Assembly (NCBI GenBank): GCA_959605275.1
Contig: CAUHFD010000123.1
Location: 1 to 8,218, forward strand
Direction of reading: 5' to 3'
Origin: an uncultured Eubacteriales bacterium
Lineage (GTDB): Bacteria > Bacillota > Clostridia > Oscillospirales > Ruminococcaceae
Length of the DNA: 8,218 nucleotides
The notes beneath the pieces were generated by a model. That model was not told the DNA's origin and did no database searches. It worked only from the letters and a program-made list of their open reading frames with translations. The position numbers and the translations under genes are program-made. Shown here piece after piece: positions 1-5,076 of this stretch (the first letter of the stretch is position 1; each line of letters opens with the position of its first letter).

Positions 1-61
1 CAGTGTTTCAATGTTCTCAAAAGCGCATCGTGCTTTTGAGGTTATTATAACATAATTCAGG

Positions 62-104
62 CAAAAAGAAAAGAACAACCGCTGAGTTTTCTCAGCGGTT
101 GTTC
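62..104 (-). terminator. Intrinsic terminator of the small protein gene, overlapping its stop codon
   Basis: A perfect 14-bp inverted repeat (73-86 with 91-104) encloses a 4-base loop. On the minus strand it is followed by a T-rich tract (TTTTCTTTTT, 72-63). It lies exactly at the end of the leftward 71-residue gene. The TGA stop (94-92) and the codons just before it sit inside the 5' arm, so coding and termination functions share sequence. Confidence 0.88.
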
Positions 105-307
105 GATTGCTCCCTCTCAGGCGGAAGTAAAGGCTGATACTCTTTCCAACGGTCTTGCCGAATCGGCATGATCGGATGGGAAAAATCATCAAAAAGCAAA
201 ACCAATGCCGGCGCAATAGAATTATACCGGTTCGTATAATAAAAACCGGTCAACTTTCCATTCGCTATCAGTTGTTTTGCAACCGCATGATAATTAAAAT
301 ATGGCAT
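92..307 (-). CDS. Conserved-looking small protein (71 aa), function unknown
   Basis: I chose the ATG at 307 because AAAGGAAAAG lies just upstream of it; the frame stays open to 367, but that extension has no comparable ribosome site. The protein begins MPYFNYHAVAKQLIANGKLTG and continues with a hydrophobic APALVLLFDD stretch, HPIMPIR, and a final RWKEYQPLL before a polar tail. It has no signal peptide and no membrane helix, and looks like a small alpha/beta domain. From memory, similar roughly 70-residue proteins occur in Clostridia and are sometimes labelled 'thermostable hemolysin delta-VPH', a name nothing in this sequence supports. The gene is last in the leftward series, follows the sleL terminator, and has its own candidate sigma-G-like promoter (353-382). 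A forespore role is therefore possible but unproven. I am confident it is coding; its function is unknown. Confidence 0.75.
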   Translation of the reverse strand: MPYFNYHAVAKQLIANGKLTGFYYTNRYNSIAPALVLLFDDFSHPIMPIRQDRWKEYQPLLPPEREQSNNR

Positions 308-352
308 TTTCTTTTCCTTTCCAAATACAGCGAAAAAGTTCTTTCCGGTGTA

Positions 353-382
353 TAGTATGAACGGCAAGCCATAATGCTAATC
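353..382 (-). promoter_or_regulatory. Candidate sigma-G-like forespore promoter for the small protein gene
   Basis: Reading leftward there is GATTA (382-378), an 18-base spacer, then CATACTA (359-353). Established knowledge: the Bacillus sigma-G consensus is about GnATR, 17-18 bases, CATnhTA. The -10 matches fully and the -35 has one mismatch. The predicted start near 345 leaves a leader of about 38 bases before the ribosome site and ATG at 307. The -35 abuts the T-run of the sleL terminator. Chance matches are possible in AT-rich spacer DNA, so this is tentative. Confidence 0.4.
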
Positions 383-417
383 AAAAAGCCGGTACTCTCC
401 GAAAAGGATACCCGGCT
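382..417 (-). terminator. Intrinsic terminator downstream of sleL
   Basis: On the minus strand AGCCGG (417-412) pairs with CCGGCT (392-387). The stem continues through GTA/TAC and TCC/GGA pairs with small bulges, and a TTTTT run follows at 386-382. It lies about 45 bases past the sleL stop. A second inverted repeat, GCATTCC...GGAATGC (423-429 with 446-452), sits between the stop codon and this terminator. Confidence 0.75.
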
Positions 418-459
418 CTGAAGCATTCCGGACCGCGTGACGTCAGGAATGCGATATTC

Positions 460-1743
460 TTAAACAACTTTCTGCACATCATACAGTGCGCTGATCAATG
501 CCCAATTTTGCGCAAAAGGTCGCATGATATTCCAATAACCGACGCCGCGAAGCCGGAATTCATCTGCCAAATCAAACTTCTGCTGAATACTGCGCACATC
601 TTCAAACCACACAACATGTTTGATCCCGTTTCGGGTGAAATACTCAAAATAGGGAGATTGCGCCGTTTCATCAAACTGTATTTCAGCTCCGTAACGAGCG
701 GCTATTTCTATCGCCTGTTGATTGCCGATTGTGGTTGCGCGGGTAACACCCCGCTCAAACGGCAATTGCCAATCATAACCATAATTGGGGATTCCCATTA
801 AGATTTTTTCGGGAGGAATCTCAGTAACGGCATAGTCCAGCACCTCCGCTACCTTATTAAGCGGCGCAACCGCCATCGGAGGACCATAAGTATATCCCCA
901 TTCGTAGGTCATCAACAGCACCGTATCCGATATCGCTCCGATTTCCGGGTAGTTATGTGCTTCATAAAGCAATCCTGCCTGTCTGCCCGAGGTTTTGGGA
1001 GCCAAATCGGTATTGACAAAAAATCCCATCGGATGCAATTGTGACGCCACGTTTTCGAGGAATCGCAGATATGCTTCCCCATCCTTTGCTTCAATATATT
1101 CAAAATCTACATCCAGCCCGACATAGCCTTTTTCCACCATGATATCGATAATATTGGCAATGACTTTGTTTTGCAGATTCACATCATTAAACAGAGTACT
1201 TGCTTTACTGCCGCTGAAAGTGCCCTCCTCGGTAATGGAAGAAATCAGCATAACCGGTGCAGTGCGGTACTCATACGCAAGTTTAATCAGCGGCTGGTCA
1301 TCAATTTCAATCAGCTCGCCCTCCAATGTAAACCCATATCCGAAAATCGTCAAATAAGTCAGATACGGCAAAGCGCGGCGCAGCACATCACGATTAATAT
1401 AAGGATAGGCATAAGAGTTGATTACGAGCGACCGTCTTTTTTCTTCTGTAAAGTCAATAACCAGCGTTTGACCGGGTACAAGAGCGGGATTGGCAATTAA
1501 AACCGGATTGTTTTGCATCAGAGTCAAAACAGAAGTGTCATATGCCATGGCGATCAACGGCAAGGTGTCTCCGGCGGTAACCGTATGAACGGTTTTCGGA
1601 ATCAGAATCAACAATGCCTGCCCCAAAACCAAATTCTGTGGGTTGGGGATCGCATTATCGCTGATAATTCGCTGGGGAGAAACGTTGTAACTCCTTGCAA
1701 TGCTCCAGATGGTATCCCCTCTTTTTACCACATGAACAAACAT
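460..1743 (-). CDS. sleL: LysM-GH18 spore cortex-lytic enzyme, SleL/YaaH type
   Basis: A 427-residue protein with two N-terminal LysM peptidoglycan-binding repeats (about 2-48 and 52-96) followed by a glycoside hydrolase family 18 barrel (about 104-420). The GH18 catalytic signature DxDxE is intact as D211-V-D213-F-E215, with E215 the expected proton donor. The later barrel motif MTYEW (278-282) and the final YW (403-404) are also present. There is no signal peptide, as is usual for SleL/YaaH, which is made in the mother cell and placed on the spore by its LysM domains. The length equals that I recall for Bacillus YaaH. Known role: N-acetylglucosaminidase acting on cortex fragments during germination. 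The ATG at 1743 has AAGGA 11 bases upstream, which is somewhat far. I found no convincing sigma-E promoter. The gene is flanked by terminators, so it is probably monocistronic. Confidence 0.92.
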   Translation of the reverse strand: MFVHVVKRGDTIWSIARSYNVSPQRIISDNAIPNPQNLVLGQALLILIPKTVHTVTAGDTLPLIAMAYDTSVLTLMQNNPVLIANPALVPGQTLVIDFTEEKRRSLVINSYAYPYINRDVLRRALPYLTYLTIFGYGFTLEGELIEIDDQPLIKLAYEYRTAPVMLISSITEEGTFSGSKASTLFNDVNLQNKVIANIIDIMVEKGYVGLDVDFEYIEAKDGEAYLRFLENVASQLHPMGFFVNTDLAPKTSGRQAGLLYEAHNYPEIGAISDTVLLMTYEWGYTYGPPMAVAPLNKVAEVLDYAVTEIPPEKILMGIPNYGYDWQLPFERGVTRATTIGNQQAIEIAARYGAEIQFDETAQSPYFEYFTRNGIKHVVWFEDVRSIQQKFDLADEFRLRGVGYWNIMRPFAQNWALISALYDVQKVV

Positions 1744-1874
1744 AAAACCACCATTCCTTTCCGATGCAATATCTTGTTGTATCTATAATATGCTGTCGGA
1801 GGGAGGAAAGTGCCTGTTTATACGAGAAATGCGCCCCACCCATACCAAGCAAATGCAATGGCTGGATGCGGCGC

Positions 1875-1900
1875 AAAAAAACCAATTACCACCCGGTGAT
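1875..1900 (-). terminator. Weak possible terminator after the XRE membrane protein
   Basis: On the minus strand ATCACC (1900-1895) can pair with GGTAAT (1890-1885), with one mismatch, around a GGGT loop. TGG and then seven T residues follow (1881-1875). The stem is short and imperfect, so termination efficiency is doubtful. It is the only terminator-like structure between the XRE gene and sleL. Confidence 0.35.
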
Positions 1901-1911
1901 TTTTGAAATCT

Positions 1912-1962
1912 TTCGAATCCGCAAGTAATGGAATCGCCGATAAACTCTATTCTTCGCTGCTG
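1912..1962 (-). pseudogene. Relic of an SGNH/GDSL hydrolase (block I motif only)
   Basis: Immediately after the TAA stop of the XRE gene, in the same frame, the minus strand encodes QQRRIEFIGDSITCGFE. RIEFIGDSITCG is a textbook block I of SGNH/GDSL esterases, especially carbohydrate esterase family 2-like acetylxylan esterases, and it contains the catalytic Ser of GDS. No start codon or ribosome site serves it. Past GFE the reading frame loses resemblance to the family and no G-x-N-D or D-x-x-H block follows. The remaining esterase would need more than 150 further residues, which are absent before sleL. I read it as the scar of a deleted gene. Extent is approximate; only about 15 codons are recognisable. 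Confidence 0.6.
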
Positions 1963-2946
1963 TTATCCTTTTTTGCGAAAAACACGATAAGCTGTCATTA
2001 CCGCTGCAAAAATGACACCGGCGACCGGCCAGATAATCCAACTGTTTTTCCAATCATTGGTGTAAAAACTATACCCGAGATAAATCGCTACTGCCGTGAG
2101 CCAATATATCGTTCCTATTGCGTCGGCATGCCCGCCATCTCTTTTTGCAGCTTTGGTGTAGTCACCTTCTTCCAGGAGCTTTTCCATACTTGTCCAGTTG
2201 ATTCCGGCGACAATAAAGAAAGCTGCTCCGATTGCAACAGATATCATGGTAATTGCAAGTCCCATTACCGCAGCGAAAGCATTTTCGGTGAAAGCTCCGA
2301 TCAGCAGCGGTACAACGGAAAGAATACAGACACTAGTACCGATTACATTATACTTTGTATAAGTGCTGCGGTATTGTTTTTTTCTTTCTTTCACCATGCC
2401 GGATACTCCGTATTCCGTGTCAACCGGTTCCTTTTCCAGATACTCATACGGTTTCGTTTGAGCGCCGCACAGAACAAAAACAGCAGCAGCGGCGGCGACC
2501 ATCAAAAGCATGACAATCATCCCGATTCCGCCCGCCATGTTCTCCGAAACAGGCAACATACCTGATTCAGCCGCCACTCCTAATAAAATCAGACAAATCG
2601 GAGAAAGAATGCACAGGAAAACCGCAAACGCGATTTTCCCCGCCGTTGCTTTTTTAATCGTTAAAAAAGCGTTAGCCTCTTCGAGTGAAACACGACGAGT
2701 CGAAGTTTCTTCCTCTGTATCCTCAGCGGTATATTCCTCTTCCTCAAACTCTTCTTTCAGAAGATAATCAATACTTACACCGAAAATTTTACTGAGCTGT
2801 AAAATTTTATCCAAATCCGGCACAGACTGTGCACCTTCCCACTTGGAAACCGATTGTCTGGAAACCTTTAACTTCTCTGCCAAATCTTCCTGCGACCAGC
2901 CGTTTTTCTTTCTCAGCCGGATAATTTTATCGGCTAAAATCATCAC
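1963..2946 (-). CDS. XRE-family DNA-binding domain fused to six membrane helices
   Basis: Residues about 5-62 form a Cro/C1-type helix-turn-helix (WSQEDLAEKLKVSRQSVSKW, then VPDLDKILQLSKIFGVSIDYLL). A very acidic linker follows (64-80, mostly Glu/Asp), then six predicted membrane helices near 104-126, 139-162, 200-220, 223-249, 276-293 and 302-320. The protein ends in a basic RVFRKKG. The charge pattern suggests a cytoplasmic DNA-binding head on a membrane domain. Such membrane-tethered XRE regulators are common in Firmicutes, but signals and targets are mostly unknown. The first codon is GTG (2946-2944), directly followed by ATG (2943); GGGGAA lies 5 or 8 bases upstream of them, so either may be used. 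The promoter at 3272-3300 and the inverted repeat at 2973-2996 probably control it, perhaps by autoregulation. Confidence 0.85.
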   Translation of the reverse strand: MMILADKIIRLRKKNGWSQEDLAEKLKVSRQSVSKWEGAQSVPDLDKILQLSKIFGVSIDYLLKEEFEEEEYTAEDTEEETSTRRVSLEEANAFLTIKKATAGKIAFAVFLCILSPICLILLGVAAESGMLPVSENMAGGIGMIVMLLMVAAAAAVFVLCGAQTKPYEYLEKEPVDTEYGVSGMVKERKKQYRSTYTKYNVIGTSVCILSVVPLLIGAFTENAFAAVMGLAITMISVAIGAAFFIVAGINWTSMEKLLEEGDYTKAAKRDGGHADAIGTIYWLTAVAIYLGYSFYTNDWKNSWIIWPVAGVIFAAVMTAYRVFRKKG

Positions 2947-2972
2947 TTTTATTCCCCTTTTTATGTTTTTAA

Positions 2973-2996
2973 ATACCGGTTATGATCCTCCGGTAT
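2973..2996. promoter_or_regulatory. Candidate operator: inverted repeat just upstream of the XRE gene
   Basis: ATACCGG (2973-2979) and CCGGTAT (2990-2996) form a perfect 7-bp inverted repeat around a 10-base spacer. It lies 27-50 bases before the XRE start codon. The size and position suit binding by a dimeric XRE regulator, possibly the adjacent gene product. It also contains the first of three CCGGTT motifs spaced at 42 bp. There is no direct evidence of binding. Confidence 0.4.
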
Positions 2997-3071
2997 GACA
3001 TTATCATAATCGTTTTCCCGGTTGCATACCACCAATCAGCCTTGAAAATTTGTCAACCGCCGGTTGCATAC
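2976..3071. repeat. CCGGTT motifs in three copies at exact 42-bp spacing
   Basis: CCGGTT begins at 2976, 3018 and 3060, so the distance is 42 bp twice. The second and third copies extend to an identical 12-mer, CCGGTTGCATAC (3018-3029 and 3060-3071). The third also sits in a 13-bp palindrome, CAACCG-C-CGGTTG (3054-3066). Sequence between the copies is not similar, so this is motif spacing rather than tandem duplication. Forty-two base pairs is four helical turns, which would put bound proteins on one face of the DNA. Confidence 0.55.
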
Positions 3072-3104
3072 GGAAAAATAATACCAAAATCTGATTGAAA
3101 TCTT

Positions 3105-3271
3105 TCATCGATTTCCGAGGATGCATTGCGCCAGAAAAGGCAGACGACACCGCTGGGCTGACGTCCAGCAAGGAGGATAACGCGTTCTGATGCAATTCCG
3201 ACCGGAAAGAATAAAAGTGTTTCCCTAGATTTTAGTATTAGCACTTTGGCTCTCTGTCAGTGCCATTTCTA
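3105..3271 (-). other. Long untranslated leader of the XRE gene with possible RNA structure
   Basis: This stretch lies between the strong leftward promoter (3272-3300) and the XRE gene, with no convincing gene. It is noticeably GC-richer than its flanks. A possible three-way structure can be drawn: outer helix 3119-3126 with 3190-3199 (GGA/TCC plus TGCAT/ATGCA, two-base bulge), hairpin GCC-agaaaa-GGC (3130-3141), and hairpin GCTGG-8-CCAGC (3152-3169). GAAATC/GATTTC (3097-3102 with 3110-3115) is a further small hairpin. I could not match it to any riboswitch class I know. An open frame here (about 3004-3230) lacks a good start and familiar motifs. Confidence 0.3.
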
Positions 3272-3300
3272 TTATAATCGCATGTATGTGTTTGGTCAAC
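3272..3300 (-). promoter_or_regulatory. Strong sigma-A promoter reading leftward toward the XRE gene
   Basis: On the minus strand TTGACC (3300-3295), a 17-base spacer, and a perfect TATAAT (3277-3272). Only one base departs from consensus. The predicted start is near 3265. The first gene downstream is the XRE membrane protein, leaving an unusually long leader of about 320 bases. The promoter lies beyond the spoIVB stop, so the XRE gene is probably transcribed independently of spoIVB. Confidence 0.75.
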
Positions 3301-3351
3301 AGCACGGAGCTGTATTCAGGGGAATTATTTGTATTTCCTTTTCTATGTATC

Positions 3352-3374
3352 CGGTCGGAGCACCGCGCCGACCG
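3352..3374 (-). terminator. Hairpin downstream of spoIVB, doubtful terminator
   Basis: CGGTCGG (3352-3358) pairs perfectly with CCGACCG (3368-3374) around a 9-base loop, 20 bases past the spoIVB stop. Neither strand has a T-run after it, so it may only stabilise the 3' end of the spoIVB message. Confidence 0.35.
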
Positions 3375-3393
3375 AAGCTTTCTACTTCCTCCG

Positions 3394-4638
3394 CTATGCC
3401 ACGCTACCGAGGCGAGGCTGTGTGATTGTCTTGGAAAAGTTATACATATTTTCGGCAAATATACCGTAGCCGCAGGTCGGATCGTTGATCAGCACGTGAG
3501 TAACCGCGCCAACCAGTTTCCCGTTTTGAATAATCGGACTGCCGCTCATCCCCTGCACAATGCCGCCCGCTTTTGCAAGCAGTTCCTTATCAGTAACCCG
3601 GATCACCATGTTTTTCGTTAAATTGGTACTGCCGATACTGGCACGCTCAATCTGAATTTCATATTCTTTCGGCGTTTTGCCGTCCAGCGTTGTTAAAATC
3701 GTAGCTTTTCCGGTTTTAACCTCCTGTTTCATTGCCAGCGGAAGCGCTTTGGCTACCGACGGACAATAATCCATTAAGCCGAACACTCCTGTTTCGTTGT
3801 TGATCAACAGATTGCCGACTGCACGCTGGGAAACGAAAGACCCTTTTAGTTCTCCCGGTGTACCGGCTTCCCCTTTGATTACTCCGTTTATCGTAACATC
3901 TACCACTTCTCCGCTCATAAGCGGCAAAACATCTCCCGTGTCCACATCGCAGATTGCATGGCCCAATCCGCCAAAACTACCGGTAGACGGATCATAAAAG
4001 GTGACGGTACCTATTCCCGCCGAGCTGTCCCGCACCCATATCCCGGCTTTATATTTGCCGTCTGATTGAGATTTCACCGGCTGTAAGCTGACTGTCATAT
4101 CTTGACTTTTTCTGCGCAAAACAACAGTCAGCTTTTTCCCGCCGCTGTTTGCAATGACATTTCCTACATCTTCGTTTGTCAGCATTGATTTTCCGTTAAT
4201 GGTAAGAATACTGTCCCCCAGCTTAATTCCTGCTGTTTTGGCAGGGTTGACCGAACCGTTTTCGGTATCGACATCGTTCACGCCGACCACTAAAACACCG
4301 TCGGTAAACATTTTGATTCCGAACGGTGTCCCACACGGTACCAACATTTTCTCTTTTACGACATCAATAGTTGTCGTTTTAACGGGAATAATACCAAAAA
4401 GCATAATTTTCCCGGAATGAGAAGACCCTGCCACCTCCGAAACCGCTGCTGCGCGTCCGGTTTGCAATGGCTCATCGTTTTCCATAGACAGCGCAAGTTT
4501 TGAATGTAAAACAACCTTTTCTCCTTCTACCACATAAAACTTATTCGGCAACGCTATGTCAAGATAAATTGTCAAACCGAAAAGTATCATCACCGCGATT
4601 GCAGTCAGCGATGTAATAATTTTGATACATTTTTTCAA
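3394..4638 (-). CDS. spoIVB: SpoIVB, sporulation S55-family serine peptidase
   Basis: From the chosen start the protein has 414 residues: an N-terminal signal anchor (about 7-28), a PDZ domain (about 99-188, with GIKLGDSILTINGK) and a C-terminal S55 peptidase domain. Catalytic motifs are intact: GLGHAICDVDTGD with His227, VTDKELL with Asp350, and GGIVQGMSGSPI with Ser365 as the likely nucleophile. Known role: secreted from the forespore into the intermembrane space, it cleaves SpoIVFA to release sigma-K activation in the mother cell. I prefer the TTG at 4638 because GGGGGAAG is seven bases or fewer upstream and a typical MKK-hydrophobic anchor follows; a TTG at 4659 would place that ribosome site inside the gene. 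In many Firmicutes spo0A follows spoIVB; here it does not. No clear sigma-F/G promoter was found upstream. Confidence 0.95.
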   Translation of the reverse strand: MKKCIKIITSLTAIAVMILFGLTIYLDIALPNKFYVVEGEKVVLHSKLALSMENDEPLQTGRAAAVSEVAGSSHSGKIMLFGIIPVKTTTIDVVKEKMLVPCGTPFGIKMFTDGVLVVGVNDVDTENGSVNPAKTAGIKLGDSILTINGKSMLTNEDVGNVIANSGGKKLTVVLRRKSQDMTVSLQPVKSQSDGKYKAGIWVRDSSAGIGTVTFYDPSTGSFGGLGHAICDVDTGDVLPLMSGEVVDVTINGVIKGEAGTPGELKGSFVSQRAVGNLLINNETGVFGLMDYCPSVAKALPLAMKQEVKTGKATILTTLDGKTPKEYEIQIERASIGSTNLTKNMVIRVTDKELLAKAGGIVQGMSGSPIIQNGKLVGAVTHVLINDPTCGYGIFAENMYNFSKTITQPRLGSVA

Positions 4639-4751
4639 AAAACTTCCCCCTTTTTTCAAATCGCATATGTGCTGAAAAAGCCCGTATGTGCGTTATGTCC
4701 GATTCCTTCGCTGCAATATTACTATTTGAAAAATCAGACAGAATATAATCG

Positions 4752-4777
4752 GTAAATATATGACGTTACATATTTAC
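4752..4777. promoter_or_regulatory. Inverted repeat in the divergent spacer, possible operator
   Basis: GTAAATAT (4752-4759) and ATATTTAC (4770-4777) form a perfect 8-bp inverted repeat with a 10-base centre (ATGACGTTAC). It overlaps the -35 of the rightward promoter candidate (4773-4778) and lies upstream of spoIVB on the other strand. Regulator binding could affect either direction. The regulator is unknown. Confidence 0.4.
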
Positions 4778-4801
4778 AAAATTGACATTTAATAGTATTA
4801 T
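4773..4801 (+). promoter_or_regulatory. Sigma-A-like promoter for the rightward cluster
   Basis: TTTACA (4773-4778), a 17-base spacer, and TATTAT (4796-4801); each hexamer has one mismatch. It would give a leader of about 270 bases carrying both copies of the 92-bp repeat before the gene at 5077. The -35 overlaps the 3' arm of the inverted repeat at 4752-4777. Confidence 0.45.
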
Positions 4802-4806
4802 TAAAG

Positions 4807-4815
4807 TGATATAAT
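4807..4815 (+). promoter_or_regulatory. Alternative extended -10 promoter
   Basis: TGATATAAT gives a perfect TATAAT (4810-4815) with the extended TGn element. A perfect TTGACA occurs at 4782-4787 but is 22 bases away, too far for normal pairing. If used, the transcript would begin near 4822 and still contain both 92-bp repeats. Confidence 0.4.
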
Positions 4816-4917
4816 GTTTTCAAATCCTTCTGATTATTATTTGTAGCAAAGTTTAAAATATTATTTTTTTTTGCGTTGCGCCGGAGTGTGCATAAGCAAA
4901 ATAAAATAGATCATCTG

Positions 4918-4938
4918 AAAAAAACAGCCGACAGGCTG
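4918..4938 (-). terminator. Terminator-like hairpin in repeat copy 1, minus strand
   Basis: On the minus strand CAGCC-TGTC-GGCTG (4938-4925) is followed by seven T residues (4924-4918). The stem is only 5 bp but GC-rich. It would stop leftward transcription arriving from the 5077 gene region before it enters the spoIVB promoter area. Confidence 0.45.
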
Positions 4939-5009
4939 ATTTAAAATCAATACTATTTTTTATTGCGTTGCACCGGAGTGTGCAAAAGCAAAATAAAATA
5001 GATCATCTG

Positions 5010-5030
5010 AAAAAAACAGCCGACAGGCTG
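5010..5030 (-). terminator. Terminator-like hairpin in repeat copy 2, minus strand
   Basis: Identical to the copy at 4918-4938, displaced by 92 bp: a 5-bp stem with a 4-base loop (5030-5017) and seven T residues on the minus strand (5016-5010). On the plus strand the hairpin lacks an immediate T-run. Confidence 0.45.
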
Positions 5031-5076
5031 ATTTATAATCAATACTATTTTTTATTTTGAAAGGAAGTCCAAAAAT

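Larger units (their letters stand above)
4857..5056. repeat. 92-bp tandem duplication (about 2.2 copies) with two hairpins per unit
   Basis: Positions 4873-4964 and 4965-5056 are near-identical 92-bp units with three mismatches (4880/4972 G/A, 4893/4985 T/A, 4943/5035 A/T). Similarity extends left to 4857 with two more differences, so the array may be phased 4857-4948, 4949-5040, plus a 16-base partial copy. Each unit has a first hairpin (TTGCRC-CGGAGT-GTGCAW; 4876-4893 and 4968-4985), an A-rich linker, a second hairpin (CAGCC-GACA-GGCTG; 4925-4938 and 5017-5030) and a T-rich end. It is not a coding sequence or a recognisable insertion sequence. It ends 20 bases before the start codon at 5077, so it forms the leader of that gene. 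Confidence 0.85.

Noticed and set aside
16..72. Hairpin CTCAAAAGC...GCTTTTGAG (16-40) and a leftward TATAAT (49-44)
   Set aside because: The hairpin lacks a proper T-run on the plus strand, and the -10 has no recognisable -35. They may belong to a leftward gene outside the window but cannot be supported from this sequence alone.
508..801. Plus-strand open frame of 97 codons within sleL
   Set aside because: It is antisense to a well-supported GH18 enzyme, has no ribosome site or motifs, and is a codon-bias shadow. The same applies to the antisense frames within the XRE, spoIVB and galM genes.
1750..1800. GCATATT on the minus strand as a sigma-E -35 for sleL
   Set aside because: It fits a sigma-E -35 well, but no acceptable -10 lies 13-15 bases downstream. 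A sigma-A reading of TATTAT also lacks a -35.
3004..3230. Open reading frame in the XRE leader (minus strand), including a possible 34-residue peptide from an ATG at 3108 that contains both 12-mer repeats in frame
   Set aside because: There is no good ribosome site (only GGA five bases before the 3108 ATG), no familiar motif, and the longer version needs a TTG start. The in-frame repeats follow simply because 42 is divisible by three.
3238..3269. TTAGCACT ... AGTGC resembling a CIRCE (HrcA) heat-shock operator just downstream of the 3272-3300 promoter
   Set aside because: CIRCE needs TTAGCACTC-N9-GAGTGCTAA. Here one arm matches 8 of 9 bases but the other only about 6 of 9, and the spacing is 11 rather than 9. 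No heat-shock gene follows.
4640..4720. CATA-type elements (CATAACG, CATACGG, CATATGC) as a sigma-F/G promoter for spoIVB
   Set aside because: None has both an acceptable -10 and a correctly spaced GnATR -35. A forespore promoter is expected for spoIVB, but I cannot point to it.
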